Assembly: GCF_000716335.1 (NCBI RefSeq)
Contig: NZ_KL591034.1
Coordinates: 7,143-36,593, forward strand
Origin: Streptomyces sp. NRRL S-118
GTDB lineage: Bacteria; Actinomycetota; Actinomycetes; Streptomycetales; Streptomycetaceae
Direction: 5' to 3'
Length of the DNA stretch: 29,451 bases
How positions within the stretch are numbered: position 1 is the stretch's first letter; every line of letters begins with the position of its first letter. Under the pieces are notes generated by a model that was not told the origin of the DNA, did not search any database, and saw only the letters and a list, made by a program, of their open reading frames with translations. The translations under genes were made by a program, and so were the position numbers. This document shows positions 29,183 through 29,451 of the stretch, piece after piece.

Positions 29183-29349
29183 AGACGCCGCCCGTTTGCC
29201 ACGCGCAGGACCGCCCCCGGCACGATGGCGGTCCGGCGTTCGCGGAAGTCCGGTACCAGGGCCAGGCGTCGTAGACCCGGCCAAGATCCACCGGTCAGGG
29301 CCCTAGTCTTCTGAGTCAGGAATTCTGTTCAGATGTGTAGGATTGATTT
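29183..29349. other. Gap with probable left end of IS630 element
   Basis: No gene recognised. From about 29304 (CTAGTCTTCTGAGTC...) base composition drops in GC, which marks the likely left end and promoter of the following transposase; the exact terminal repeat cannot be confirmed because the right end is outside the window. Confidence 0.4.
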
Positions 29350-29451
29350 GTGGCGCGTACGGGGCGGCCTAAAGCCGAGTTGACGTTGTCGGATCAGGAA
29401 CGGGCCGCGCTCGAGGGGTGGGTGCGGCGCCGTTCCACGCCGCAGGCGTGG
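29350..29451 (+). CDS. IS630-family transposase, 5' part (cut by window edge)
   Basis: GTG 29350 opens 34 codons reading MARTGRPKAELTLSDQERAALEGWVRRRSTPQAW with no stop before the edge. GRPKAELTLSDQER and the following helix are the standard start of Streptomyces IS630-type transposases, which continue into a helix-turn-helix and a DDE domain. It is too short to judge whether the gene is intact. Confidence 0.75.
   Translation, partial: MARTGRPKAELTLSDQERAALEGWVRRRSTPQAW

Noticed and set aside
29183..29303. tRNA or other RNA gene between SnoaL and IS630
   Set aside because: No cloverleaf or conserved T-loop sequence could be found.

Overview
This is a high-GC (about 70%) actinobacterial chromosome segment, almost certainly Streptomyces. 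The codon usage is strongly GC3-biased. Several genes belong to families seen mainly in Streptomyces (DUF6415, DUF6233, DUF5937-ArsR). Both iron boxes resemble the DmdR type, and several genes have a -10 box that predicts a leaderless mRNA. The window reads as accessory chromosome: short regulator/effector pairs separated by decayed genes and insertion sequences.

Layout. 1-3.7 kb: remnant of a short-chain dehydrogenase, a DUF6415 protein, a small lipoprotein, a 403-aa helical-repeat protein, a short ABC-ATPase C-terminal relic, a Gly/Cys-rich micro membrane protein and a perfect bidirectional terminator. 3.7-6.2 kb: divergent MFS transporter and DUF5937-ArsR regulator around a perfect interrupted palindrome. 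6.2-8.6 kb: a large secreted beta-rich protein with a FlgD-like Ig C-terminus. 8.7-15.4 kb: the most notable locus, two divergent units that each carry an iron-box-like site. One encodes a single-chain adenylation-carrier-membrane acyltransferase protein, the other an Fe(III)-type ABC importer (lipoprotein, permease, ATPase). 15.5-17.9 kb: DUF1801 protein, two VOC proteins and an AraC regulator. An identical 19-bp element lies at identical spacing upstream of both VOC genes. 18.1-18.9 kb: GNAT acetyltransferase with a strong terminator.

19.59-21.95 kb is bounded by CTAG and related terminal inverted repeats. It holds a decayed IS5-family transposase plus an intact PQQ-like beta-propeller gene, so it looks like an insertion sequence carrying a passenger gene. 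21.9-25.3 kb holds small conserved genes (lipoprotein, Rid-family protein, small proteins, DUF3592, DUF6233). 25.3-28.3 kb is a TetR regulator divergent from a translationally coupled pair of PH-domain membrane proteins (YdbS/YdbT type) with palindromic operators. 28.3-29.45 kb holds an IS5 transposase N-terminus joined to a metallo-hydrolase C-terminus, a SnoaL-like protein, and the start of an IS630-family transposase cut by the window edge.

The clearest functional modules are iron acquisition coupled to acyl activation and transfer, the AraC/VOC regulon, ArsR/MFS efflux, and TetR/bPH membrane proteins. All functional calls come from reading motifs by eye; no database search was run.
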